Both the position numbers and the translations under genes were made by a program. The notes under the pieces were generated by a model. That model was given only the letters and a program-made list of their open reading frames with translations, was not told the origin of the DNA and did no database searches. Positions 18,007 to 26,746 of a stretch of 64,000 nt of DNA are shown piece by piece. Positions within the stretch are counted from its first letter, which is position 1; each line of letters begins with the position of its first letter. The stretch comes from 2-12-FULL-35-23 sp965196985 (lineage in GTDB: Bacteria; Pseudomonadota; Gammaproteobacteria; UBA12402), in assembly GCA_965196985.1 (NCBI GenBank), contig CBDALO010000171.1:1-64000 (forward strand), given 5' to 3'.

Positions 18007-19538
18007 GATAGAGCGTTATTTTGTCTGTAAAAACCAACTTCAGTACTTAGAAAAACCTTTAAAATTCTAAATGGCACTCTATTGTACCTGTCTCATCGCA
18101 TAATATCTTAAATTAATTATGCTAATCAATCTAAAAAATTATTTATACCTCAAATTTTTCTCCTCTCAAAATAAATTATTAACTTTTAGGTAATAGCAAT
18201 TATATCTCGTTAATAAGAACAAGAATGATCTATCCTAAAACCCTATGAAGCCTTATTATTCACTTCAACTTAAGTATCTAGGTGATCCGCTCCACTGGTC
18301 ATCAATTTCCACTAAAACAGCTGATACGAGCCTTAGGCACGATTCAGTATTAGGGAAAATTCCAACTGTATGCGTCCTTCTTTTTACCTCTCTGTTTACG
18401 CGCTCAGCTATGTTACTGGTTCTTAATCTTTTTTGATGCGGCCTGTCAAAGTTCATCATTACTAAGCCCTCCGGTATATTCACTTCCAACCAAGAAGAAA
18501 GCTCTGGTGCTGTTTGCTGATATTTATCTACCGCCATAGCCAATAGTCTTTCCGACTCATGAATGTTTGAGGCATTAAATATAGCTGTAATCTCCTCAGC
18601 TACTGGTTCCTTCATTGAGCGCTTTGGTATGTGAGCCTGAGCATTTTGCTGCAAATGAAATTGGCAGCGTTGCCAAGGAACACTGGGGAACACAGCTCTT
18701 CTAGCGGCTTTTAGGCCAGTATGAGCGTCGCTAGTAATCAACTCAATACCATGTATACCTCGCTCAACCAACTGCTGAAGAAAATCACGCCAATGTACCT
18801 CAGCCTCTGATAACGCAACAGAAACACCTAGCACTGTTCTCTTGCCGGTTGATTCATCAAAGCCATAGGCTATCAATACCGCACAGTCTTGTACTGTGCC
18901 GCTAGTGCGCACCTTCTCATAACGTGCATCTAGCCAAAGATATTTTATCTTTCCTAACGGCTTATTTCGCCATTTCTTTAAATCTTCATCCAACAATTTA
19001 GCGCAACGGCTTACCTCTGTGCTTGAAATATCTGTTCCACAGAGTTGCTTTAGCACCTTTTCAACTTTGCGCGTGGAAACCCCATGCACATACATTTCAG
19101 CGACAGCCAGCTTAAGTGCTCTATCAGAGCGTACACCTCGCTCTAAGACTGATGGATAGAAGGCTTCATTGGAGTCTCTAACCTGCGGTATCTGTAGCTC
19201 AAGCTGACCTTGACCTGTGTTAATTAACCTTGGTTTAAAGCCGTTCGCATATTCGTTTCTATCGCCAGTTCGCTCATAAGGACTGGCATTTAAATGGCGC
19301 TCCCTTTCTATTAACATAGCCTCATTCATCAACCTGGAGACAAGCTTAGGTAAAGCTTCAAACCCCTCCATCGCTAAAACATGTATGGCTTCTTCGATTA
19401 AGTTCTCATTTTTATAGCAGCTCATTGTCATTCCTCTTTTTTGGTTAAGTTTACCTTAAAAGGAATTTCTAATCTGACTGAGTCGCCTGCTTATTTTCAG
19501 CAAGTCAATGGAATTTACAGAAAGGATAGCGCACTAGC
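18007..19538 (-). mobile_element. IS256-family insertion sequence, copy 4 (intact)
   Basis: 1532 bases with standard ends, flanked by the 8-base duplication TTTAACTT (17999-18006 and 19539-19546). One end base differs from the other copies (GGATAGCGCAC in place of GGATGGCGCAC). Same orientation as copies 3 and 5. Confidence 0.95.
18265..19425 (-). CDS. IS256-family transposase (copy 4)
   Basis: 386-residue transposase with intact catalytic residues (LWLDARYEK, ITSDAHTG, SNIAERVNRE). It differs from copy 1 by Gly to Glu in GDRNEYANG and Val to Met in PEGLVMMNFD. The start at 19425 is chosen for ribosome-site spacing; 19431 is the alternative. It splits the truncated MFS gene. Confidence 0.95.
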   Translation of the reverse strand: MSCYKNENLIEEAIHVLAMEGFEALPKLVSRLMNEAMLIERERHLNASPYERTGDRNEYANGFKPRLINTGQGQLELQIPQVRDSNEAFYPSVLERGVRSDRALKLAVAEMYVHGVSTRKVEKVLKQLCGTDISSTEVSRCAKLLDEDLKKWRNKPLGKIKYLWLDARYEKVRTSGTVQDCAVLIAYGFDESTGKRTVLGVSVALSEAEVHWRDFLQQLVERGIHGIELITSDAHTGLKAARRAVFPSVPWQRCQFHLQQNAQAHIPKRSMKEPVAEEITAIFNASNIHESERLLAMAVDKYQQTAPELSSWLEVNIPEGLVMMNFDRPHQKRLRTSNIAERVNREVKRRTHTVGIFPNTESCLRLVSAVLVEIDDQWSGSPRYLS

Positions 19539-19739
19539 TTTAACTTCATCTCCTTTATTGGTGGTGCGATTGCAACAACAGTGTGTACTCATCTAATTAG
19601 TACAGCAAGTGGCTTTGTTGGTTTTATAGTTTTAATGGTAGCAGCTGCTTTATTAATTAATTACTTAACAAGTAGGGGTAAGAAGTTTAATGACCAACCC
19701 AGCTTGGTACGCTAAGCTGTTTTTTTAAAATTTGTTTAA

Positions 19740-20040
19740 CGGTAGCCCGGCTTGAGTGTTAGCGATAAGCCGGGGCCTGGTTTGATACCAAGCCAGGGTT
19801 ATCAACCCCCCTGCTCGCTGCGCGAGTCACCCCAGTTTTCGCCTCTGCTTACTTATCTCCTGGAAAAGCTTTATTCACTTGCTGCCAACTAACGCCTGAC
19901 AAGCACGTCCCCTCTTTAGAATAAGGAGGGTTAGGGTGGATTTATAAATAATTAACTTCCTTTTAAAACCAACCATCCTTAAATCCCCCGCTCGCTACGC
20001 TTTACTTGCGTAGAAGCAATCCGCGAATCAGTCTAACCCA
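19740..20040. repeat. Intergenic repeat cluster (units A and B plus a GC-rich hairpin)
   Basis: The 351-base gap between the MFS remnant and the LysR gene holds no gene. It contains a GC-rich pair of hairpins (AGCCCGGCTT...AAGCCGGGG and CCTGG...CCAGG, 19743-19800), unit A at about 19900-19950 (GCACGTCCCCTCTTTAGAAT then AAGGAGGG), and unit B at about 19981-20010 (AAATCCCCCGCTCGCTACGC). The same units recur at least six more times in this window. Confidence 0.75.
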
Positions 20041-20066
20041 ACTTACTTTGGAGCTGCAACTTTAAA

Positions 20067-20930
20067 CTACTTAATCGCTGCAATCATTGCGGCAAAGTAA
20101 GCCGGTGGCTCAGGACGGTCATACCAAGTTAAAGCAGATTGAACTTTGTGCACCTTGCCCTGATTAAGAATAATCATTTCTCCACGCTTTAGATAGGGTT
20201 GAGCAAACTCTTTTGCAAGTGTTGTATAACCTAGGCCATCAGTGACCATTGTAGCTAAACTATCAGTGCGATTAGCGTAGTGACGGCTATGCTGTGCTTC
20301 AGTAAACAGGTTATAGTACTTTAGATAATTAAAAGTTGCCTGATCATTAGGATTGTAGTCAACAATACGTTCACTTTTAACAATTTCTTTAATTTTCCGT
20401 CCTTTCCAACTTGCAGCACCAACTAAAACATATTGTTCAGGAACTAAAAGTTTAGATCTCATCTCCTTAGCGACATCTTGCTGTGATAAAATAGCAAAAT
20501 CACAGCGGCCAGAACGTAAAGTGTGTTGCCTAGTTTCATGGTCGTTGATGTCATAGTGTAAAAGCAAGTTATTATACTGCTTGGCAACTAAGTTAGCTGC
20601 AGGAATCACTCTTGACATCATAATACTTGTTGGTGCAGTAATGCTTAAAGAGACTTCAACAGTCTTGCCGCCACCTTGAATGGTGGCCATGGCCTCTCCT
20701 TCTAATTCTTGGGCACGGTAGCAATAGCGTAGCAAGGCCTCACCTTCTGTAGTTAGCTGCATACCCCGCCGCGTGCGAATAAAGAGATTTGACTTTAAGT
20801 TCCTCTCTAGGGTCTTAATTCGCTGAGTCACTGCCGTTTGGGTTAAGAAAAGTTTGTCGGCTGCACTATGAACCGTGCCTTGCTCTGCAACGGCTACAAA
20901 AGCTTGAAGTTGTTGGCTTAATAAGCTCAT
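20067..20930 (-). CDS. LysR-family transcriptional regulator
   Basis: 287 residues. The N-terminal winged helix-turn-helix is clear: LQAFVAVAEQGTVHSAADKL then FLTQTAVTQRIKTLERNLKS (residues 8-48). The effector-binding domain follows (about 90-285) with DFAILSQQDVAKE and GLGYTTLAKEF. It resembles the ArgP/IciA branch in the HTH, but the ligand cannot be assigned. It is divergent from the two paralogous membrane-protein genes (146-base gap), so these may be its targets; LysR regulators often control the divergent neighbour. No TTA-type operator was identified with confidence. Confidence 0.88.
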   Translation of the reverse strand: MSLLSQQLQAFVAVAEQGTVHSAADKLFLTQTAVTQRIKTLERNLKSNLFIRTRRGMQLTTEGEALLRYCYRAQELEGEAMATIQGGGKTVEVSLSITAPTSIMMSRVIPAANLVAKQYNNLLLHYDINDHETRQHTLRSGRCDFAILSQQDVAKEMRSKLLVPEQYVLVGAASWKGRKIKEIVKSERIVDYNPNDQATFNYLKYYNLFTEAQHSRHYANRTDSLATMVTDGLGYTTLAKEFAQPYLKRGEMIILNQGKVHKVQSALTWYDRPEPPAYFAAMIAAIK

Positions 20931-21076
20931 TTTTGAATCACTCTGGCATTTTGATTAACTTTATTTTATATGAAAAACCTATCGGCTCAAGAGTAGCACC
21001 AAGGTAAAAATAGATTTACGGTATAAAACTCAGTAAGATAGTTTCGGCAAGATATAAACGATATAAAGGAACTTTT

Positions 21077-21892
21077 ATGAATGTTCAATCGCGGGCTTTA
21101 GGGGTTTTTGGTGTTGTTGGTGAGGGTTTTAGACTTTTTGGCTCTAAATTTTTTGACTCACTATTGTTAGGACTTTTAGCCGCTGTTTTTTTAGCGCTGC
21201 CTAAACTGAGTATAGCCTTAGGTTGGATACAAGTTAATGTTAAAGGTGAGGTGGCTCATCAGCCAATGTATCTTGCTATGGTGTTGATTGCTTTTGTATT
21301 ATCTTGCTGGCCTGTAGCGGCGCTGTTTGCACTTTTTGGCGCTGCAACTCAACAGCAAAAACTTACCATTAAGAGCTTTTTAGGCTTTGCTACTGCTCGT
21401 TACCCTACTGCAGCAGGTGTTGCTATTTTAGTTTTACTGATGGTTCTTTTTGGCTCAATGTTGCTAATAATTCCAGGAGTTATTCTATTTGTGTATTGTT
21501 TTGCAAGTAAGCAAAGTGCTGTATTTGAAGGTAAGAATGTTTTTGCTGCGCTTGGTAACTCGTTTCGTTTAGTCTCTGGTAGCTGGTGGCACAGTTGTGG
21601 AGTTTCTATCATAGTTTCGCTTTTTATCCTTATAGGAGCAGCAATATCCTTTGCGGTAGTAACAATAGCTGTAATATTTGCGCAAGGCGGACATGAAGTT
21701 CAAGTCTTCTCTTTTTTGGTCTACTTCTTGCCAATACTAAATGCAGTGCTCATTATGTTGTTATTTCCATTGTCTGCTGCAATAATGACCTCGTTTTACT
21801 TTAACCTTAAATGTCGCAAGTCTAAGCAGTTAGCTCGGGAAGCGGCGTTAGATGAGCTTATAAAAAAACAGACTGGAAACATTACAAATTAA
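21077..21892 (+). CDS. Polytopic membrane protein, paralogue 1
   Basis: 271 residues with about six hydrophobic spans (for example SLLLGLLAAVFLALPKLSI, ILVLLMVLFGSMLLIIPGVI, IIVSLFILIGAAISFAVV). No catalytic motif. Conserved with its neighbour are VVGEGFRLFG near the N-terminus, the IIPGVI...YCFA span, and a cytoplasmic motif FRLVSGSWWHS. The architecture resembles uncharacterised YciC/DUF975-type and GPDPase-membrane-domain families, but I cannot name it. AAAGGAAC precedes the ATG. The next gene starts 21 bases after the stop, so the two are an operon made by tandem duplication. Confidence 0.75.
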   Translation: MNVQSRALGVFGVVGEGFRLFGSKFFDSLLLGLLAAVFLALPKLSIALGWIQVNVKGEVAHQPMYLAMVLIAFVLSCWPVAALFALFGAATQQQKLTIKSFLGFATARYPTAAGVAILVLLMVLFGSMLLIIPGVILFVYCFASKQSAVFEGKNVFAALGNSFRLVSGSWWHSCGVSIIVSLFILIGAAISFAVVTIAVIFAQGGHEVQVFSFLVYFLPILNAVLIMLLFPLSAAIMTSFYFNLKCRKSKQLAREAALDELIKKQTGNITN

Positions 21893-21913
21893 CATAAAGC
21901 TAAGGAGTGCATT

Positions 21914-22702
21914 ATGGAAAATCAACTAAAACCACTTGGCGTAGGTGGGGTTGTAGGAAAAGGATTCGCTCTCTTTGGGACTAATTTTGGTAAATCCATT
22001 TTGTTGGGTTTTATCTTTGCATTCATTCTAGCAATTCCTGATCTATTTGCTGTACTTGGAGTAGTTCCCATTAATATTCAGGGTATGCCTTATGGCCCTA
22101 TCTATTATTTATTTATGGTTATCCCTCTTCTGGTAGCTCCTTGGCTTGCTGGAGCGTTATTTGCATTGCTTGGTTCGTCAGCTCAACAGAAAAAGCTATC
22201 TGTTGGTGAGGCTTTGCGCTGTGCTGGTGATCGCTATTTTATTTTATTAGGCTCAGGGATTTTGGTTATCTTGATGATGGGAGTGGGTTTTGTACTATTC
22301 ATTATTCCTGGGATCATCGTTATGATTTATTGCTTAGCTACTACCCCAAATATTGTGTTGGATGGCAAAAAGGTGCTTAATTCTATCGGTGATTCTTTTC
22401 GCCTAATTGCTGGTAGTTGGTGGCACTCTTTTGGTGTGACAGCGCTAACTGTTCTGATAACTTTTGCTTGTACTGTCGTTATTCTCATAATCTTTATTGT
22501 TTGTATGGCTTTATTAACTGGCGCTCCTGCAGCACCTGGTGAATCATGGGGCTCCTTTGTCTTTATAACGGTATTACAAATAGTTTTGAAGACATTTTAT
22601 TTACCGATAATATTTTCAATTATGACCGTGCTATTTTTTAACCTTAAGGCGCGACAAGCGGCAGTCGATGCTGCAATAGATAAAGCAATTGGCACTGAAT
22701 AA
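21914..22702 (+). CDS. Polytopic membrane protein, paralogue 2
   Basis: 262 residues, clearly homologous to the preceding gene: GVVGKGFALFGTNFGKSILL, FIIPGIIVMIYCLATTP and FRLIAGSWWHSFGVTAL align with it at the same positions. Six or so spans. TAAGGAGTG lies 6 bases before the ATG. Divergence between the two copies is large, so the duplication is old. Function unknown; the divergent LysR gene is a candidate regulator. The 425-base gap downstream contains repeat units and a MITE and no gene. Confidence 0.75.
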   Translation: MENQLKPLGVGGVVGKGFALFGTNFGKSILLGFIFAFILAIPDLFAVLGVVPINIQGMPYGPIYYLFMVIPLLVAPWLAGALFALLGSSAQQKKLSVGEALRCAGDRYFILLGSGILVILMMGVGFVLFIIPGIIVMIYCLATTPNIVLDGKKVLNSIGDSFRLIAGSWWHSFGVTALTVLITFACTVVILIIFIVCMALLTGAPAAPGESWGSFVFITVLQIVLKTFYLPIIFSIMTVLFFNLKARQAAVDAAIDKAIGTE

Positions 22703-22900
22703 TATTGTTCTTAACAAAATGTAAAATTCTCCAACTCGTTTCCACCCGGCTGCCCCCTTTAAGGGGGCTTGTTGCGTCACAACGCGAAGCGTTGCGACGA
22801 GGCCCCTACGCATCTCTAAGTCAATAACTAAGCAGGCGCACACTATCAATTTCTGCCCTCTGTCTACTGGCTTCTGACCATCACGTTCCCTCCTTAGAAT

Positions 22901-23060
22901 GGTGTTGTTGCATAAAACCTTCTTTACACTTTGTTTTGCTGATTTGTGTGTCACTCTTGCTCCATGGCTCGCTACGCTGCGCTTTACTTACGCAAAAGCA
23001 ACACACAAATCAGCTTAAGTCGAGCTAGCTATCCTGTTCTGCTATTTATGCAACAACGCC
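22901..23060. mobile_element. MITE, 160 bases (IS903/IS5-like ends), inserted in repeat unit A
   Basis: Ends GGTGTTGTTGCATAAA and TTTATGCAACAACGCC form a 16-base inverted repeat with one mismatch. A second inverted repeat lies inside: CTGATTTGTGTG...CTTTTGC... and GCAAAAGCAACACACAAATC. The flanks CCTTAGAAT and CTTTAGAAT look like a 9-base target duplication with one change. Three similar copies lie at 33374, 45359 and 55338. The GGCGTTGTTGCATAAAT end resembles ends of the IS903 group of IS5, which makes 9-base duplications. No coding capacity. Confidence 0.82.
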
Positions 23061-23128
23061 CTTTAGAATAAGGAACGTATAGCCAAGGTGACTGAGAGCA
23101 AGTAGTGCTTAAAAATCTAAGGTTATAT

Positions 23129-24589
23129 TTAATTGTGAATCAAGCGCTTAATAAAAGGGATAAACAACACAAAAATCAGGCCAATCACAGCGCAACTACC
23201 ACCAAATAAAAAGAAATCATGGCGATAGATAACATTAGTGAATCGAGGTTCGTCAACCTTAATCCCTGCTGCAGTAAAATTAGCAAGGTAACCAGAAAGA
23301 ATTGCACCAAACCCAGTAAATAAGGTCCAGACACCCATTAGGCGTCCTTCTTTACCTGCGGGTGATAAGCGCCCTACCATGGACATGCCAATCGGTGATA
23401 GCAGCATTTCCCCTAACGTTAGAAAGACATACCCAAAGACAATCCAAGCAATGCTGACTTGAAAGCGTTGATTAACAAAGAAGGTAGCAATACCAAAAAC
23501 AACATAGCCTAAACCCATAGCTATCATAGCTAAAGCAAACTTGCTTGGTAATGAAGGGTTTTTATTACGTTTACCGAGATAAAGCCATAACCAACCTAGA
23601 ATTAAACCAAAAACAATAACACCGAGTGGGTCTAAAGCAAAAAACACAGAGGGTGGAATTGAAAAGCCTAGTATTACACGATCAAGGTTATGGTCAGCAA
23701 ACATTGTCATCACAGAGGATTCAAGCATATAGAGTGCCCAAAATAAGCCAGAGAGCGCCGTTAAAATTAGAAAGGCAATCAACTTATAACGCGCAAGTCG
23801 ATGACATTGTCTAAAGGCCATCACTAAAATACCAACTGAAGCAATAACAACTAAAGCCCAAAGTAATGCTTCACTCATTGCTGGGGTTTTGTAGAGTAGT
23901 ACCGTAATAGGGCAAAACACAATCGCAATAATAACCAATAAACCATAAATTACTGGTTTAGAAAATTTAAATTCAGGGTGTACGTGGTTGTTTTCTGGGT
24001 GTTGAATAATTAGATGTCTAGAGCAAACTAGAATTAGTGCACCAATTAATGCGATACAACCAGCTATGATAAAGGCAGAAGAATAAGAAATTACTTGGGC
24101 AAGGTAGCCGCCAATAACGGTGCCGGTAAAACTACCAATATTAAACAGCATATAGAATAGTGTATAACCACTATCACGCCGTGGATCTTCTCTGGCGTAG
24201 CAAAGGCCAACTAAGCAAAACATTGCTGGTGTACACAGGCCATAACCTACAGTAAAAACTGCCAGACCTAAATAATAACAGATAGTAGATGGATAGCTTA
24301 AAATAAAGGCGCTTGCTGCAGCAAATAAAAGTCCCACTAACCCTGTGCGTTTATAAGTGAACTTTTCTGCAATCAGTCCACCTAGTAAGGGAGAGGTAAA
24401 AACGAGCGCATTAAACGCGCCATAAAGAGAATAAGCTTGCGTTAAGCTCATATGTAAACGATGAGTAGCATAAAGTACAAGCAAGGAATTAAATGTGAGG
24501 TAAGTAAAAACTAGCAGTGCATAAGAAGCTGATAAGTACCATAAGCTAGCGGGGTGTCGATAATCATTGTTCGTGATATTTTTAATCAT
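23129..24589 (-). CDS. POT/PTR-family peptide transporter (MFS)
   Basis: 486 residues, 12-14 spans. The N-terminal half carries MSLTQAYSLYGAFNALVFTS and PLLGGLIAEKFTYKRTGLVG, the loop 2-3 region of proton-dependent oligopeptide transporters, followed by the family signature DSGYTLFYMLFNIGSFTGTV. The C-terminal half holds SPIGMSMVGRLSPAGKEGRL, also typical of POT. These inner-membrane proteins bring in di- and tripeptides with protons. Amino-acid and peptide uptake is a main carbon route in Legionellales, which fits the neighbouring phenylalanine catabolic genes. The classic ExxER motif of span 1 is not evident (FTYLTFNSLLVLY), so specificity may differ. The gene stands alone, 110 bases from the hydrolase gene. 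Confidence 0.87.
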   Translation of the reverse strand: MIKNITNNDYRHPASLWYLSASYALLVFTYLTFNSLLVLYATHRLHMSLTQAYSLYGAFNALVFTSPLLGGLIAEKFTYKRTGLVGLLFAAASAFILSYPSTICYYLGLAVFTVGYGLCTPAMFCLVGLCYAREDPRRDSGYTLFYMLFNIGSFTGTVIGGYLAQVISYSSAFIIAGCIALIGALILVCSRHLIIQHPENNHVHPEFKFSKPVIYGLLVIIAIVFCPITVLLYKTPAMSEALLWALVVIASVGILVMAFRQCHRLARYKLIAFLILTALSGLFWALYMLESSVMTMFADHNLDRVILGFSIPPSVFFALDPLGVIVFGLILGWLWLYLGKRNKNPSLPSKFALAMIAMGLGYVVFGIATFFVNQRFQVSIAWIVFGYVFLTLGEMLLSPIGMSMVGRLSPAGKEGRLMGVWTLFTGFGAILSGYLANFTAAGIKVDEPRFTNVIYRHDFFLFGGSCAVIGLIFVLFIPFIKRLIHN

Positions 24590-24699
24590 ACTACCAGGGG
24601 AAATTATCCTTAAAATGCTGACACTCTACGGGGTTTTCTTTAAGAAATCAATGTGTAAACTAACTGTACTCTAAATGCAAAAAATGACTGTTTTTAGAG

Positions 24700-25638
24700 T
24701 TATAGCTTGATGGTAATTAGAGAATGTGTTTTGCATGGAAATGCTGATAAAGCCACAGCTCTTTGTTTAGGATTGCACGGTTTAGCGAAGTAAACAGTGC
24801 CCCGCTTTAAATCATAAACAGCATACCATTGAGTAGGATCTGGGCTACTTGCTGGTTCCTTAACAGCAGTTAATAAGTTAAAGGCATAGTCAATAAGTTC
24901 TCGGTTAGTAAAGAAAATGGGTTGATATTTAATCCAATCTGCGGCACGTAAATAACGTGCAATTGAGCTATAACCAGTAGGCAATAGTCCACTGTGAGTA
25001 TGATAAATTCCGTTTATGGTAGGAAAGGCTGTGTTAGTAATGACTTGATAGTTAACCCCCTGCCCTTCAATAACTTTCATTTTGCCATGTAAATATTCAA
25101 TAAAAGCTATATGCCCAGCTTTGTCAAATAATGCTAAATGAAGCTTTGCTTTAACACCGTGATACTTAACAGGAACGACGTTAATAGCTTTTAACCCTTT
25201 AATTGCTTCTTCGACAGTTGCATAACGATCTATAACGTATTGCGCTAAAGAAGCACTATCTAGGCTAGGTTTATTTGCAGCTGGCTTTGGATATTGAGTT
25301 GCGTTTAACCATAGTACACTTGCTACCAGGCCCTGCGAGTTCATTCCGCCTGCGACAGCATAAGGGGCTAACTTGCCTTGTTTATTTGCTAGCTCAAAGC
25401 TAAGACTTCGGTATTTGGCGTGCCAGTGTAGAGGCTTAAGGTGTTTTGGTAACTCGACTGCTTTACGTGCATAACCAATTGGGTTAATCACAAGAAAAAC
25501 ACGCGAGTCTGGCCAGTCGAAGCTGCGTGCCACAATATGGTTTCCTTGTTGAGATAAGGCTACTTCAGTGCAGGCTTGTGCAGCATTTACTGTAATTAGA
25601 AGTATTAAAATAGTTATTAAATTACGAAATTGTTTCAT
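24700..25638 (-). CDS. Linear-amide C-N hydrolase (choloylglycine hydrolase / penicillin V acylase family), exported
   Basis: 312 residues. A signal peptide (MKQFRNLITILILLITVNAA) ends right before Cys in AQACTEVALSQQG; in this Ntn-hydrolase family the Cys exposed by cleavage is the nucleophile. Other family residues are visible: Arg-Ser-Phe-Asp-Trp in ARSFDWPDSR, Asn in AGGMNSQGLV, Asn-Thr in VITNTAFP, and Arg in SSIARYLRAADW. Substrates of relatives are conjugated bile acids, penicillin V or N-acyl homoserine lactones, so bile-salt or signal hydrolysis is possible; that is inference. A terminator for the pyrD operon lies just upstream, so the gene is transcribed on its own. Confidence 0.87.
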   Translation of the reverse strand: MKQFRNLITILILLITVNAAQACTEVALSQQGNHIVARSFDWPDSRVFLVINPIGYARKAVELPKHLKPLHWHAKYRSLSFELANKQGKLAPYAVAGGMNSQGLVASVLWLNATQYPKPAANKPSLDSASLAQYVIDRYATVEEAIKGLKAINVVPVKYHGVKAKLHLALFDKAGHIAFIEYLHGKMKVIEGQGVNYQVITNTAFPTINGIYHTHSGLLPTGYSSIARYLRAADWIKYQPIFFTNRELIDYAFNLLTAVKEPASSPDPTQWYAVYDLKRGTVYFAKPCNPKQRAVALSAFPCKTHSLITIKL

Positions 25639-25654
25639 TTGTTGTTAGTGCCGC

Positions 25655-25681
25655 TAAAAATAAGCCGCAATTATGCGGCAG
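25655..25681 (-). terminator. Rho-independent terminator after pyrD
   Basis: On the minus strand the perfect stem GCCGCATAATTGCGGC (25664-25679) is followed by TTATTTTTA. It lies 55 bases after the pyrD stop, before the Ntn-hydrolase gene. Confidence 0.75.
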
Positions 25682-25735
25682 AAATTGATCAATAGCAATT
25701 GAGCTGCGAGAGAAACCACAGTATTTCTACAAGGC

Positions 25736-26746
25736 TTATTGGATTGTCTTAAGCAAATCACCAATAAGACCTGGGCCTTGATAAATCAATCCAGTATAAA
25801 CTTGGATTAAGCTAGCACCTTGTGCAAAGCGTTGCTGGGCTTCAGCAGCACCCTCAATGCCACCAACAGAAATTACAGGTAATGTAGTGTGATGTTCAGT
25901 AAGCCATTGAGTAACCAAACGACTGCGTTCAGTAATCGCCTGACCACTTAGTCCCCCTGCTTTATCTGCATGGCAGTGCCCAGCAATAGATTGTCGATCT
26001 TGAGTTGTATTGGTAGCAATAATTCCATCCATGCCACAACGGTGTGCGATTTCTAAAGAGGCTTTGACCTCTTGTTCTGTTAAATCAGGCGCAAGCTTTA
26101 CTAATAGTGGTAAAGCTTTTTGATGTTGCTTGGCAAGTTGTTCCCGGCAGCTATAAACAACTCTTAATAAATCTTCTAAGTATTCCGTTCCCTGTAAATC
26201 ACGTAGGCCTTCAGTATTAGGTGAAGAAATATTAATTGTGGCAAAGTCTGCTACTGGGTAGATTTTCTCTAAACAGTAACAATAATCGTTTTTGGCTTGC
26301 TTTAAGGGAGTATTTTTATTCTTACCGAGGTTGACCCCTATAATGCAGCTTGTTTTGCGTCTTCTTAAGTTCCTAACTAAATAGTCAACACCACGGTTAT
26401 TAAACCCCATACGATTAATTAAAGACTGGTGTTCTACAACTCGGTGTAGGCGTGGCTTTGGGTTGCCGGGTTGTGGTTGCGGCGTTACGGCGCCGACTTC
26501 AATAAACCCCACCCCTAAAGCAGCTAAGCAGTCAATATAATCACCGTCTTTATCTAAGCCGGCCGCAATGCCAATAGGGTTAGTAAACTCTAACCCAAAA
26601 ACTTCTACTGGCTTTGTGGCGGGTTTCTTAACGAAGTACTTCAACAAGCCTAACTGGTAAAAAACTTTTAAACTAGCTAAAGCAACTTTATGCGCCACTT
26701 CAGGAGGTAGTAAAAACAACAGTGGTCGAACTAAACGGTAACACAT
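25736..26746 (-). CDS. pyrD: Dihydroorotate dehydrogenase (quinone)
   Basis: 336 residues, exactly the E. coli length, when started at the ATG at 26746. A class 2 enzyme of de novo pyrimidine synthesis: the N-terminal membrane-binding segment (MCYRLVRPLLFLLPPEVAHK) is followed by the FMN barrel with NPIGIAAGLDKDGDYIDCLA, RMGFNNRGVDYL, the catalytic Ser loop NISSPNTEGLRDLQ and GGLSGQAITERSRLVTQWL. The start overlaps the phhB stop (TAATG), and GAGGAG lies within the end of phhB, so translation is coupled. It is the third gene of phhA-phhB-pyrD. Confidence 0.95.
   Translation of the reverse strand: MCYRLVRPLLFLLPPEVAHKVALASLKVFYQLGLLKYFVKKPATKPVEVFGLEFTNPIGIAAGLDKDGDYIDCLAALGVGFIEVGAVTPQPQPGNPKPRLHRVVEHQSLINRMGFNNRGVDYLVRNLRRRKTSCIIGVNLGKNKNTPLKQAKNDYCYCLEKIYPVADFATINISSPNTEGLRDLQGTEYLEDLLRVVYSCREQLAKQHQKALPLLVKLAPDLTEQEVKASLEIAHRCGMDGIIATNTTQDRQSIAGHCHADKAGGLSGQAITERSRLVTQWLTEHHTTLPVISVGGIEGAAEAQQRFAQGASLIQVYTGLIYQGPGLIGDLLKTIQ

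Larger units (their letters stand above)
17375..19715 (+). pseudogene. MFS drug-resistance transporter (Bcr/CflA-like), 5' truncated and interrupted by IS256 copy 4
   Basis: The open frame starts at the IS256 copy 3 edge with FGIIGVCPVIAPLIGSFLNT, which corresponds to the fourth-fifth span region of Bcr/CflA transporters, so roughly the first 100-130 residues are missing. It continues through WRASFVFLLILAMFF and several more spans to AAAGF at 18006. Removing 18007-19538 and one TTTAACTT duplication joins it in frame to NFISFIGGAIATTVCTHL and ends PSLVR-stop at 19713-19715 (267 codons remain). Two separate IS256 events hit this gene: one cut off its 5' end, one split the rest. It cannot make a working transporter. 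Confidence 0.88.

Noticed and set aside
22631..22954. 107-codon reverse frame at the end of the second membrane-protein gene
   Set aside because: Half antisense to a real gene, half in repeat sequence.
24700..25638. Assignment of the Ntn hydrolase to a specific quorum-quenching acylase
   Set aside because: The family signature is clear, but the substrate cannot be read from the sequence.
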